Assembly: GCF_001638985.1 (NCBI RefSeq)
Contig: NW_017265136.1
Coordinates: 802,461-866,460 of the forward strand
Source of the DNA: Phycomyces blakesleeanus NRRL 1555(-)
Taxonomy: Eukaryota; Mucoromycota; Mucoromycetes; Mucorales; Phycomycetaceae
Length of the DNA: 64,000 nt
Direction of reading: 5' to 3'
Part shown: positions 49,126-64,000 of the stretch, one piece after another
Position numbering within the stretch: the stretch's first letter is position 1
Layout of the letters: each line of letters starts with the position of its first letter
Notes under the pieces: generated by a model
What the model was told of the DNA's origin: nothing
Database searches by the model: none
What the model saw: the letters and a program-made list of their open reading frames with translations, nothing else
Program-made: the position numbers and the translations under genes

Positions 49126-50070
49126 ATGGCTCTAGAAAATATGGGTATCCAAGGCATGTCGTTGAATGATTGTTCCACAAAAGAAGATTACGAAGAACTC
49201 TTGAAGCAATACGATCGTTATGATGATGGAAATAACGACGATGGTCGTCGGAGCAAGCGTGCCAGTCGCAACATGAACCCATTTACTGAACCTCCAGGTA
49301 ATGAAAAAGCCTTGATTTCATTAGAGATGAACAAACAAAAAAAAAACAACAACAGCTAGATAAAAAGGAACAATAAGAAAAAAATACTCTTCTCCTTTTC
49401 TTTATATGCGAATGTTTATATTTTTGTATTCATTGCACAGCCGAAGTTCCCATGGTCGATGAGCCTACTTTTGTCTTGGATTGCCACAGCTTCCCACCAG
49501 CTTTCAAAACACATCATTTGCGTGACATCTTTAGAGATTACGAGAATTTACGAGGAGGTTACAGAATCAAGTGGATCTCTGATACCCGTGCACTAATTAT
49601 ATTTGAGCACCCAGCAACAGGTACAATAATAAATAGTAAATAATAGTATATTTTTTCTATAAAAAAAGAGAGAGAGAAATCGGATGTAGCTGTAGCCGTG
49701 GTTGTAGTTGTGAATGTATATATATATTTTCTTTAAAAATGAATATAAGCTGACATGATGACGTTTAGCCAAAAAGGCCTATATTGATAATGTCACCAAC
49801 CCATTGGCCAAGATCCGTCCCTATGATGGACCAACAGATTTTTTGAGAAGTAAGTTAAATAACACATACACACACTAATGTAAAGTGGTAGTTTTGCTGT
49901 GAGAGGGATAATGCATAGACTTGGTGTAGTATTAAGAAACAATGTGTTGATCACTTGTCTTGTCTTTTCCTTTCCTTTATTTCTATTTAGCATCTGGACC
50001 CCAAACCCCTACTCGGCCCACATCTGTTGATATGTCTTCCAAGAGAGCTAGTATGACCAGTAAGAGGTAG
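49126..50070 (+). CDS. R3HCC1/R3HCC1L-like RNA-binding protein (RRM-like domain only)
   Basis: Four exons: 49126-49297, 49441-49620, 49769-49849 and 49991-50070, giving 170 aa. The recognisable part is residues about 67-145: a degenerate RRM-like fold with FVLDCHSFPPAFKTHHLRDI, IKWISDTRALIIFEHPATAK and LAKIRPYDG, which I recognise from the C-terminal region of animal R3HCC1/R3HCC1L proteins. The R3H domain of animal homologues is absent. The N-terminus has an acidic/basic stretch (DGRRSKRASRNMNPF) and the C-terminus is Ser/Lys/Arg-rich. Molecular role is unknown; relatives are linked to RNA/exon-junction factors. Exons join in phase with GT-AG introns. Convergent with the kinesin gene. Confidence 0.85.
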
Positions 50071-50547
50071 TTTTCTTTGTCCAATGAAGAAGAAGGAGAG
50101 ATTGAAGGATTATGATTCTGTGAGAATACATGTCTGGAAGGAAATATGGACGGAAATGACCATGGTCAAAAGTTGATAAGAAAATACATATATATACACA
50201 AGTAATCCAACCCAACATTCATATTCTTTTGACTTTATAATCAATCCTATCAAAAAAATCAAAACCAAAGCCAAAATCAAAATCAAAAGCAATAACTATC
50301 CAAGATACCATCAAACTTCTATCCAAAGTAATGTCCCACCATATACCTTTTATTTTACTTTATTTATTCATTATATTGTATAAAGCAAGAAGTCTAAATA
50401 ATAATACATACAGATGTATAACTACCGTTATTGTATAGAGCACTACACGATAAGATAATTAATAGTCTGTTATTCTAATTTAGTCTAGTACAACTAAAGG
50501 AGAAGAAAAAAAAGCCTGTCAAACAGGAGATAGAACTTTCTTAGTAA

Positions 50548-50585
<38 letters not shown>

Positions 50586-51347
50586 ATGTATACAAATACT
50601 CTTCAAGTTACTCTTGTTGTACCAAGATTCACATTCTTCATAGGAGTACCAATGAGTAACAATGGATCCTGGACAATGGAGTGTCTGGTGTAACAAGGAA
50701 CCGTAGATCCCTTGTACCATCCGAGTTAATCTAAAGGCTTTAAATAATATCTTTTTATCATCATTCTATTATAGAATGAATAGCCAATATTATTATATTC
50801 TATTTTATTCCATATATTTATATTTACATAGTAGAAAACACTTATTGCGGTACACATCGTTACAACAAAGCCAATCTATGTTTTCCTTTTGTCTTTCCAA
50901 TTTTCACATCTATATATCATACACGTTAACCAATTGAAAGATATAAAGAAAAGAAGTATGTCTGTGTGTATACAGCCATATATAATATATAGAACCCTTT
51001 CTAGACTAGTAAATACGCAATAGCATAAAAAGATAACACAAAAAATGCAAAAATAAATCTTCACATTATTTTGACCCTTTCCCACTTTTTATATATATTC
51101 ACCCAAAATATTACACCTTTTCCTTTTGATATGTATACATTCTTACACCATCATTTGACTTTTTTTTTGTTAAATGAATTTTGTTGTCATCGTTACGCTA
51201 AAATCCTTCTTTTCTTTTCTTCTTTTGGAGGGAAGAAGTAATAATAATAATAACAACAGTGACATTGACAGTGACAGTGATAGTGATAGTGATAGTGATA
51301 GTAATAACAGTAATAGTAACAATAATTATACTAATGATATACTAGAT
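50071..51347. other. convergent 3' spacer between R3HCC1-like gene and kinesin-13
   Basis: AT-rich downstream DNA with a CAAAAC-type repeat near 50255-50290, an ACT triplet array and a GTGATA run near 51280-51301. No gene is seen. Confidence 0.6.
50549..50585. repeat. (ACT)n microsatellite
   Basis: About twelve uninterrupted ACT triplets. Confidence 0.9.
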
Positions 51348-55648
<4,301 letters not shown>

Positions 55649-56566
55649 CTTACTCTTTTTTTAATTTATTTTTTTTTACTTTTTTTTAAAAATGAGTAAA
55701 AAAAATAAATAAAATAAAATAAAATAAAATAAAATATATAAAAATAAAAATGAAGAAATTAAGAAAGAATACAGCATATTTATATATATATACATATAAC
55801 CTTTTTTTTTCTTTTTCTTTTTTTTTTAATAAAAATATATATATATAATATATATATATAGCTGTCACAACTACATATACTTTTTATATTTCTTAAAAGT
55901 AATTTAGATATCCTCGGAATTTTATAATAGAGAATATACATATTTGTACCAAATTAATGTTTAAATAATGTCTAATACATACAAGTATTTGACTAGTACC
56001 TTTCGGTTGAAGAAACAAATAAGAGCAGAATTGTATCAATATAATTGTATTTATCTTGAAATACAATTAAAGAAGCTTTGTATTCAATTAAGCATTTTCA
56101 TAAAGGAAGATATATGTGTACATCTAATTAAAGTTACAGGAAAGTGCATATTACTATTACTATCGTTTAATTCTTATAACCAAATTCACTAATAGATTTT
56201 AAGCAGTAAAATCTTAGCTGGGCGTGTATAAGACGTGCATGCGTATATACCACCACCACCACCACCACCAAACAGAAAATATCTCTTTTCATTCCACTTC
56301 ATCTACTCATTCCACTCAAGACTTATTTTCATTCTCTATTTTCCTTATATATACAATTCAAGCTCTTTCCCATATTGTCAACTCTTCTTCAATTCCCTTT
56401 TGATTTATGTTGCATGTATTGTATGTATGAATGTGTTTGTGTTCTTTATTCCTCACAAAGCAAAAAGATATAAAAAAAATACAATCTACATTTTATAGCT
56501 TCTTTTCTTTTATTTATTTTTTGGTTGTTAAACATCCTTGCTTTTAATCGTCAACGTAGAACTCGT
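55649..56566. other. spacer between kinesin-13 start and eL33 stop
   Basis: Upstream region of kinesin-13 with AAAAT pentamers (55703-55735) and TA runs, then AT-rich DNA and a CAC triplet run (56252-56271). A short Leu/Lys-rich frame at 55968-56192 has no domain. No gene is called. Confidence 0.6.
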
Positions 56567-57438
56567 TTAGATGTTGGAGGGGTAAAGCATCTATTAGAAA
56601 AAAAAACAAAGCATTAGTTCAATTCAAAGATTTTCCCATTTGGTTTTTTGATCCTTTTTTGTTTATTTAATAACTTACGATGCGGACACTGGCACCAAAC
56701 ACCTTGGGGGGCAAGTTCTTGCGGAAACGGGCCTTGACGACACCGTTGGAACCGTGGGTGCGGGCAATGCGACCCCAGATAACGCGGACCTTGGAGCCGT
56801 TGACCTCACGCTGGGCACGGTAGACATAAGCAATGCGCTTACCGAGGTAGAACTGAGCATCCTTGGTGGTTTGGACACCTTCGACCTGGATCAAAGAAGT
56901 GTTGGGGTTCTGGGCGCGCTTGGCACGCTCGTAGCCCAAAACGCGGCCCTTGCTGTACAGACTATATATGCATAATATATATGTATATTAAGAGAAATAT
57001 AATTTATAAGGATTTTATTAGAATTGATATTAATTTGGATTGAATTTAACTGTATTGAATGACTAATTGTAATTGATGTTCTTTTATGTTGTATGCATGG
57101 TGTTGTGTAGTGTTTGTATAAATATATACACACACTATATGTATATGTATATAGGTATAGATGTATACTATACATTATACATATTATACTATATACAAAT
57201 AGTGCGTATATGTCGATATACATATATATTATATATATTATATATATATGCATATTTTCCATCCATCAAAAATATTCGTCTGTTTGGTGCTGTGTTGTGT
57301 GTATGTGTATGTGTGTATGTGGTGCTTGGTGTGGTGTGGTGTTGTATGGATCTCTGCTTGTGTTTGTATGTGTATCTATGTGTGGATATATAGACTTGAT
57401 TCTAACATCCATCCTTACCGAACGGGTTGACCAGCCAT
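56567..57438 (-). CDS. RPL33: 60S ribosomal protein eL33 (L35a)
   Basis: Three exons on the minus strand: 57419-57438, 56679-56961 and 56567-56590, giving 108 aa (human L35a 110 aa). It is a structural protein of the large ribosomal subunit. The conserved body is plain: [52 protein letters not shown] and FGASVRIMLYPSNI at the end. As in many ribosomal protein genes the first exon is tiny (MAGQPV plus two bases) and followed by a long intron (56962-57418, 457 nt). Codon use in exon 2 is strongly biased, in line with high expression. The last exon codes for only MLYPSNI. Divergent from the small CYSTM-like gene. Confidence 0.98.
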
Positions 57439-57877
57439 GTCTATGTTTGGTGAGGAAAGAGGAGGGTTGCCAAGTGCGCAGAGGGTTCGCTCTTTCCTGT
57501 AGCCTCCCCGGACTCTCTACCCGGACATCCTCCCTGCCGGCCCAAAAATCTGTTCAATGATTTCTATTTTATTTTTTTCCCTTCCTCCCCCCTTTTTTTT
57601 TTAGTTCTCTCTGTCAGTCAGTCTGTCTTTCTATGATTTAAATGTCCGCGACTTCGCTTCCTTTTTTGATCCTTTTCTCTCAGCCATCGATGAGCCAAGG
57701 ATTTAAAAGTGGCTAGGAACCAGCGACCCGAGGCTATAAAGCAGCCCACACTTCTCTGCTATTAGTCTCTCCTACTTCTTCTTCTTCTTCTCCTTTAATT
57801 TTTTATCATTAGCTTTTAGCTTTAAATATATATACATATATATATATATCTTATACTCTTTTGTCTACAACAAGTTC
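57439..57877. promoter_or_regulatory. bidirectional promoter region, eL33 / CYSTM-like gene
   Basis: 439 bp between two divergent start codons. It has pyrimidine-rich tracts near both genes (57569-57620 and 57766-57800) and a TATAAAG at about 57736 oriented toward the + gene. The regulatory role is inferred from the layout. Confidence 0.45.
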
Positions 57878-58416
57878 ATGATGGACAAGCCATTTGATAT
57901 ACTCAACCCCACCCCGGCTCCTCTTCCTCCTCCACGATACAGACCCTTGAGCGAAACCAGTGTATCAGATCCTTATTCGACTCCTCCGCCTGCTTATCAA
58001 CCATCACTGCAATACTCAAACAGTCTATACATCCTCCCGTCTCAGCAAACACGGTCCTCAAAGCCGAGATCCCCAATAGGAGGTACATACATAAATACAT
58101 AAATACACAAATATGTTTGTATATTTTTTAATATTCGATATCTATCTATATACTTATACTTATACTTATATTTCTTTGCTCTATTAAAAATTAAAGCATA
58201 CTATTATCAGCCTTTGCCTACTCCTGAAATCAAAGTTATTCATCACAAGCCTACCAGATCTCACGATGCCTGTTGCTGGGGATGGTAAGAAAAGAAGACC
58301 CTTTTTTTTAAAAAAAAAAGCACTAGAATATTATACCAATTATTTATATACTTTGTCTATTATTATTTAGTTTGGTAGCCGTACTTCTCTGTTTCGGCAT
58401 CAAGGAGTGTTGTTAA
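57878..58416 (+). CDS. small Pro-rich protein with CYSTM-like cysteine-rich C-terminal membrane tail
   Basis: Three exons: 57878-58082, 58197-58284 and 58371-58416, giving 112 aa. The N-terminal 95 residues are Pro/Ser/Tyr-rich and disordered, with PLPPPRYRPL and a PPxY motif (PPPAYQ at about residue 38), a typical binding site for WW domains of Rsp5/Nedd4 ubiquitin ligases. The C-terminus ends with CCWGCLVAVLLCF and then FGIKECC at the stop: a short hydrophobic helix bracketed by cysteines. This matches the CYSTM (cysteine-rich transmembrane) type of tail-anchored stress proteins, a family call from memory. Two start ATGs are adjacent (57878, 57881). A role at the plasma membrane is likely but unproven. 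Confidence 0.75.
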
Positions 58417-59639
58417 AATACACACACACACACACAAAAAGTGATCATCCCTAACCCTTCCACAGCCAATCTTGTTACTTTTTCTTCTTTATTTTTATAT
58501 AATTAGATACACTAACCGTCTCTTTCACTCTCACTCTTTCACTCATACACACACGTACATACATACATACACACATACACACACACACTATATATATATA
58601 TATACTATAAATACTATAAATTCAAAAAATGTACATTCCTTATGGCTTGTAATATATTCATCAATTCCCATTGTTCTCGACCTCTGGAAGGTTCATATAT
58701 CCTGCAATAAAAACCAAAATACAAAATACAAGACACATACATGACGGAGGAATGAAATAATAATAATACTTGCTATAACACTCTCTGTGTAATCTATTTT
58801 TTTTTTAGTCTGTTTTATATATAAATCAATCAATCAATAAATCAACGTAAAGATTCAAATACTCCTTTACATTCATTCCTTTGACTCTCTTTATATGATT
58901 GAATTACTATTCCCATTACCTTTGATTTTGATTGTTCTTTATCTATTAATTTTGAATAAATCACAAATGAAATCTTTTGTCCTTTCTTCCTTGTACAAAT
59001 CTCCCCCTTTTTTCAATTTTTTTTATTTCATTCTATTCTATGTATCTATTCCCCTCTTATTTATTCTCCTTTTTGTAGCTTGCACCCTTTAATTATTACG
59101 TATATAAATATAAATATAAATATAAATATACATTACCATAAAGGTACCTTATGGACTATGCATTGCATAATAGTAATAATAATAATAACCTGGTGCAATT
59201 CTCTATTATAATTATTATTTTGATATTAATGTATCTATCTACATGATATAAACACTAGTAATTTATCTAAATTTTATCCTATTCTATTAATGATAACAGT
59301 TATCATTTTTATAAATAGATAAATAAATAAAGAGAGAGAAACAAAAATAAAGAGGTCTCGGGCCAGTTGAACTCTGCCGTCCGTACCAATCGTGTAACCA
59401 CCCGCTCTCTCGCCATTCCTAAACCCGAGTTGTACAGTCAGGCTTATGGAATTTGGCGTTTTCCCAAAAATATTTGACCTTAAATCATAAATAAATGTCC
59501 GCTTTAGAAAGAAATAAAAAAAAATCACAAGTTCAGATTATTTTTGTCACAATTTTTCCTAATTAAAACGGTCGTAACTTGTCATTTAACATTAGCCAGA
59601 AAATACCAACTTAATAATTAGCACACCTCTTTGGCGACC
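58417..59639. other. spacer left of the transposon relic
   Basis: AT-rich 3'-flank of the CYSTM-like gene with CA, TA and AAT repeats. A GC-richer patch at about 59355-59455 reads on the minus strand as LGFRNGERAGGYTIGTDGR and could be remnant of a repeat or exon; nothing joins it. No gene is called. Confidence 0.5.
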
Positions 59640-60351
59640 TTATCGTTCAAAAAAAAAAGTTGTAACCATTTGAAAATGCCAACCCGGTTCTCAAAGGGGT
59701 ACGATATTCCTAGGGAAGCTATCTCAAGAATTATAGGAAGATACGAAAATACTCGATCTACCACCTATACATATTTGGACGAGGGTTTGAGAAGTACTAT
59801 TCATAAGGCCCACCGAGACTTTATTGTCAAAACTGTTGACAAGAATAATACAATTACTCTCAGGGAACTTATGGGAAAATTTCTAGGCTGTTTTGACGAA
59901 ATACGAAACATCGGTATCTTTACTTTGTGCAGGTTTTTGGATGATATCGAAAGGCTCACATTGAAGAGATCTACTTCAATGGAAGAAAAGAAAAATGATC
60001 CAGACACTTTTACCCAAAGAAATTAATTCGTACCTAGTCTTCATCCAGACCGAATTCTATACACCCAAAATTTTATTTTTTTTATCGACGAAGCAGGATT
60101 TAATATCAATATGATCAAGGACAGAGCAAGAGCTAGAGCAGACAAATGAGCGTCGGTAAAAACCAAGACCGAGAGCTAAAAAGGTCACAATTTTTTTTTG
60201 CCTTGTCTGCTGATGGCATTGAATCTTGCCATGCAAAGATAGTATCTAATGAAACTACTAACAAAGTTACTCGTATACAATACTCTATAATTATGCTCTA
60301 ATATCTACACCACTTGTAGACATAGACCGCATTACTTTCGATCGTCTTCTA

Positions 60352-60643
60352 AGAGCATCTTCAGCAGTGAGAGAACTTTTAATTTATCTAAAGTCAAACA
60401 CTGTCACTTTAGCTAAAGAAAAGGTCACTTTTTCCCAACAGTTCGATTTATCTTTTTCTTTAAATATATTTTGAGAGCATTTTCATCAATCAATTTTATC
60501 TTGTTAAATTTAACAAGATAAGAAAAAAGAACTACTTTTTATATTTAAAGTGAATTTAGTTGAACTACTAGGAGAACCAACTTTAGCTAAATATTTAAAT
60601 TTAACTTAAAAGTGGAGATAAAGTGGACTGCTGAAGATGCTCT
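60352..60643. mobile_element. 292-bp MITE with 17-bp perfect TIRs and TA target duplication
   Basis: AGAGCATCTTCAGCAGT at 60352-60368 is repeated as its exact reverse complement at 60627-60643. Both ends are flanked by TA (60350-60351 and 60644-60645), the target-site duplication of Tc1/mariner-type elements. The interior is non-coding, AT-rich and contains a long palindrome. It lies inside the older transposase relic, so it inserted later. Confidence 0.88.
60496..60521. repeat. 26-bp perfect palindrome in the MITE
   Basis: The segment equals its own reverse complement over 26 bases (core TTAAATTTAA), near the middle of the nested MITE. Confidence 0.9.
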
Positions 60644-60850
60644 TACCACTTGGTGCAATCAAACTCTGGAAATATGTAGCTAAAAGAAAGAAAAAGACAT
60701 TATACGCATAAGAAGGCCAATAAATAGTAAAATATTCAACAAGATTGCGTCACACTCTAATGACAACAACTCTACGATCTTCTGCATAACTGGAGATTGA
60801 TATAGTGTATTTAGGACTAGTTGTGGTTTTTTTTATGGTCAAGTTTAACT

Positions 60851-61239
60851 TTAAGACACAAGCTACTATTAATTGAATATACAGGTTTTTTTATTCGTAT
60901 GAGACAGTATCTTACTATTAAGTTGCCTAGATACGAACTGTGACTCTTAAAATAATGAGAGTTGGGTGCCTGGCGAGATATAGATAAACACAAAGTGTGG
61001 GGACAAAGTAATAAAGCTAATGCATACTTTCAGGCTGTCTGTAAGGTCCACCTTTTCTCTATCTTTCCCATCATCATAATCTTATTCTTCTTCTTAATAT
61101 AAGATATATACACATAAGAATCAATGCATGGAAATTACGAGTAGAGATAATGAACAAAATAAAATAAATAAATGCCCCTAATAAACATTTATCTTATATA
61201 TATATATTAATTCAGGTATCATTTTGTATCAATCTGAAT
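60851..61239. other. spacer between transposon relic and APN2
   Basis: AT-rich DNA holding the 3'-flank of the minus-strand AP endonuclease gene. I looked here for a missing GRF zinc-finger exon of that gene and saw none. Confidence 0.5.
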
Positions 61240-62948
61240 TTATTGATCTATTTTTTGATCAGTAGATTTTTTTGTATTCTTTGGACAGACAACAGTCGAA
61301 AAGTACTGGTCCAGTCTCTTTTGACTACCCGAAAACTGAGCAAAGTTTTTTGCGAGTAGATTCGAATACCTACTTTCATTCGCACTCTTATACTTATTTT
61401 TAATACTAATATTGACACTGGCAGTAGTCATATTTCCCTTGCCCTTGTTTTTGTTCTTGTTTTTGCTTTGTTCTGTGCTCAATAGGTCCATAAGACATTT
61501 AGTGCCTTGTACGGAAGATTCAACAATGTCATACAGGTCGATGTACACTGGGCAGTGGTCTGATCCAAAAAGTTCCGGCAAAATATCGGCAGCCTTTAAC
61601 CATGAACCAAGTCCCTCGGAAACCAAAATATAGTCCAGGCGTACTCCTTTCAAATACATACATACGTACATATATAAATTTATACTCTTTATATCTATTT
61701 TGTATATTCATACTTACCAAAATTGCGAGGTCTATAAATCATATTAGTTTTGATAGATTATAACTATGGATATCTAGCATTAATTGTTTTTTTTTTACCT
61801 TTCATTTGTCACTGATTTCCAAACTATTGATTTATTTTGTTTTATTAGACATTATTTCCTTTAGGCTTATCAATCGATGATCTACCGTATCATATAATGC
61901 TCTCTTATACTATGTATATATCCGTATACACATACATGTAAACATTCCCTTTCTCTGAGGATGAAAATTTCGACAGGTGTCTATAAGAGGTCCTTTGGGA
62001 TAAATAATCTCGTTCAGCCAGTGTCGATAGACAGATGCTTGGAAAACAGTGTCCCCGACTACGGGCCAGCCATGTGTGGATTTAAAGTGGTCGAGTGGCT
62101 CATGGATGGCATTGAGATCCCCCACCAGAATCACTTGCCGACCATTTGTCAGCATATCATCAATCCGACGCCGCACACAGGCATGGTAATCAGCCTTGTA
62201 GTATCCACGATCCCCTTGCGCCTCGTTTGGAAAGTAGATATTAAGCAGAACAAACAGTCCAAAATCTAAAATCAAACATCTTCCTTCACTGTCCAATTGG
62301 TCTGGACTATTCATCAATCCATCAAAGAAGTAACCTTCCCCACCATCATTATCATTACAGTCATTGGTTGTAATAGAACTACTACTGGTGGGTTTGTTAT
62401 TGCTTTTGAAGCATGGATTGATGGTTTTGGGCTCATTTAGGATGCCTGTGATGCCTTCTTCGGCTTGAAGAGGTACAAGTGGCTGTTTAACGTAGACAGC
62501 CACCCCAGAATAGCCTGGTTTGGTTTTTGAAAACGAAAAATAGGCGTCGTAGCCAGGAACCAATGCCACGTCTTGGGTTAGTTTTGTGGGCTGGCACTTT
62601 ATTTCCTGAAGGCTAAAGTACAAATAGATGTGTAAATCACGATGTTTAGTGTTCAAGAAGAACGCAGTTCAAAGAAAATAATAATACTTATAATTATAAT
62701 CAGTGATAATGAATATAGTTTTTTCTATATTGTTTTCTTTAATGTTAAAGCTACTTGCCAAATGATATCAGCCTTCATAGTGGCAAACATTTCCTGTATT
62801 AAAATACATGAAATCCAATCAAAGAACCTTCTAATGACCTTATTATGATTATGGTTGCTGTGTTTACTTTGTGAGACTTTTTCTTTGACCATGGGTAGTA
62901 ATTCAGTGCAGAAGTTAATCCATTGATGTTCCATGTCAAGATGCGCAT
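61240..62948 (-). CDS. APN2: AP endonuclease 2 (APN2/APEX2-type, exonuclease III family)
   Basis: Six exons on the minus strand: 62868-62948, 62759-62793, 61936-62612, 61799-61823, 61718-61731 and 61240-61646, giving 412 aa. It cleaves abasic sites and trims blocked 3' ends in nuclear base-excision repair. Catalytic motifs: MRILTWNING at the start, the metal-binding Glu in CLQEIKCQ, YFPNEAQGDRGYY, GDLNAIHEPLDH, RLDYILVS and the terminal GSDHCPVYID. A PCNA-binding (PIP) box QKRLDQYF is near the C-terminus, as in APN2. The C-terminal GRF zinc finger usual for the family is absent. Intron 2 (62613-62758) is GC-AG with donor GCAAGT, the only choice producing CLQE. Exons 4 and 5 are 25 and 14 nt; together they encode FWKSVTNERPRNFG, the expected link before VRLDY. 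Confidence 0.92.
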
Positions 62949-63454
62949 TGTGATCAAGTTTATGATTTAGCTGCATGTACAATCTACATGGACATTATAT
63001 ACATCTTTCTATGCACACGTGCATATGAATACATATACATATATAGGTGGATGAGTGCAATACATTGTCCGATTATATATCTATATATTTATCTATACCT
63101 ATATATCTTTATGATATGGTATATGATATACGATATATGATATATTGATGAAATAATGGTATTTTGTACATAGATTATTTTACTTTATTAAAATAAAAAA
63201 AGAATAAGAATAATAGGGATAGAGAGAATGCCTAGAATCCATTAACAAGCTAGACGCATAGTAAATGAATGTGGAGGAGATTATGGTTACTGCTGTAACG
63301 GCTATTATATAAATTACTAATAGTAATAAAAGTCATAAGGAGGATTTCTATAGTTGTGCTGAGTATTTACTTGTGGTATTTTTAAAGAGTGAAAGTAAGC
63401 TAATGGTAAATTATGTTAATAATGAAAACAATGATTTCTTTTTTCTTTCCGTGA
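62949..63454. other. spacer between APN2 and the edge gene
   Basis: APN2 upstream side and 3'-flank of the next minus-strand gene, with ATATGATATACGATAT-type repeats near 63110-63150. No gene is seen. Confidence 0.55.
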
Positions 63455-64000
63455 TTATTGTGGTGAGAGGAATGATGATGATGGTGATACTGATACTGTA
63501 GGGTCTTCCATATCAAATACTGCCCCATCATCATCTTCTGAAAAGCTATTTGCTCTACTCAAGAAGGCTCGTTTTTCAAGACTTGTTATGAAGTCAGGTG
63601 TCATTGGTGCATGTGTCATGGAATTTGGCCAGGGAACGGGTACATAGTGGGGTATGCTTCCGACCACAAAGTCTGGTAACTGCATTGGATAACTGAGCTT
63701 TCTTGGTGGACGGGTTGGGATAACAACAAGAGGTGAAGATACTATTGATGCCATTTGTGATGATGGTTTTGGAATTGTTACTGGACTATGTCTGTTTACC
63801 GAGGATGTAATAGAGTCGGATGTTGTGGTTGGTGCTGTTGTGGTTGGGGTATCGTCAAAGAAGGCATATTGACCAAGTGTTTTTGTTGGTGTAGGTAAAT
63901 GGCTGCGAGCTCGACTTTCGGTCATCTTTGGAGAGCAGGATCCAAGAGAGAGAACCAGGTTAGGCTTTGTGGTGAGATGAGAATATTTTGGTCCCAACAT
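63455..64000 (-). CDS. Ser/Thr/Pro-rich protein of unknown function (at window edge)
   Basis: One open exon of 181 codons reading to a stop at 63455; its 5' limit is at or beyond the window edge. The last three bases of the window form an ATG, so it may start exactly here or be the last exon of a longer gene. No domain is recognised. Seen are a Thr/Ser/Pro-rich low-complexity half (TPTTTAPTTTSDS), a better-structured-looking block PPRKLSYPMQLPDFVVG ... HYVPVPWPNS, a short helical stretch TPDFITSLEKRAFLSR, and an acidic end (SEDDDGAVFDMEDP). Codon use and composition look coding rather than random, unlike the flanking spacer. Function cannot be assigned. Confidence 0.6.
   Translation of the reverse strand: MLGPKYSHLTTKPNLVLSLGSCSPKMTESRARSHLPTPTKTLGQYAFFDDTPTTTAPTTTSDSITSSVNRHSPVTIPKPSSQMASIVSSPLVVIPTRPPRKLSYPMQLPDFVVGSIPHYVPVPWPNSMTHAPMTPDFITSLEKRAFLSRANSFSEDDDGAVFDMEDPTVSVSPSSSFLSPQ

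Larger units (their letters stand above)
59640..60850 (+). mobile_element. decayed Tc1/mariner-type transposon, split by a nested MITE
   Basis: From the ATG at 59676 a frame runs to 60026 with an HTH-type N-terminus (GYDIPREAISRIIGRYENT ... ITLRELMGKF). After a stop the frame continues with FFIDEAGFNINM (IDEAGF at 60084-60101), the first catalytic-Asp motif of IS630/Tc1/mariner transposases, then further stops and a frame change to SADGIESCHAKIVSNETTNK (about 60205-60265). Sequence after the nested element (60646-60850) still resembles a transposase C-terminus only loosely. Several stops and frame shifts make it inactive. It is a different lineage from the copies at 23.8 and 26 kb. Confidence 0.75.

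Overview
The window is nuclear DNA of a filamentous, early-diverging fungus, most likely Mucoromycota (Mucorales-like). The evidence is an intron-less fungal elongation factor 3, a septin, a GAL4-type Zn2Cys6 regulator, a PiT phosphate permease, very AT-rich spacers full of microsatellites, many short introns with CTAAC/CTAAT-like branch sites, and a kinesin-13, which yeasts lack. No species can be named from sequence alone. All gene models were spliced by hand, and every multi-exon model given keeps an open frame through all junctions.

Layout. 1.5-13.8 kb is gene-dense: PKA regulatory subunit (+), a Cdc11/AspA-like septin (+), ALG2 mannosyltransferase (-), and a 16-exon DENN-domain protein with a zinc-binding module (+). 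16.4-20.6 kb holds a C2H2 zinc-finger factor (+), SmD1 (-) and an Emi1/DUF3128 protein (-). 20.6-28.5 kb is a gene-poor block with a TIR element and two decayed copies of a Tc1/mariner transposon. At 28.5-30.8 kb is a Zn2Cys6 regulator (+). 34.8-44.8 kb has eEF3 (+), a sugar-porter-family MFS transporter (+) and a PiT phosphate permease (+). 45.4-58.4 kb has a Pab2/PABPN1-like RNA-binding protein (+), an R3HCC1-like protein (+), kinesin-13 (-), ribosomal protein eL33 (-) and a small CYSTM-like tail protein (+). 59.6-60.9 kb is another Tc1/mariner relic carrying a nested MITE. At 61.2-62.9 kb is an APN2-type AP endonuclease (-). A Ser/Thr/Pro-rich gene of unknown function (-) runs to the right edge.

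Main discovery. A complete TPP (thiamine pyrophosphate) riboswitch aptamer lies on the + strand at 40678-40798. It is about 275 nt downstream of the stop codon of the MFS transporter, with no gene following it for 2.3 kb. The transporter is a sugar porter by fold but lacks the QQ...N sugar-binding residues of TM7. Together these suggest a vitamin (thiamine or precursor) transporter controlled by a 3'-located riboswitch. This arrangement recalls plant THIC rather than the usual 5'-UTR introns of fungi.

Other points of interest are three GC-AG introns, all with GCAAGT donors (septin, SmD1, APN2), and micro-exons of 11, 14 and 25 nt in kinesin-13 and APN2. Apart from the transporter and its riboswitch the genes are individually housekeeping and show no operon-like or cluster logic.
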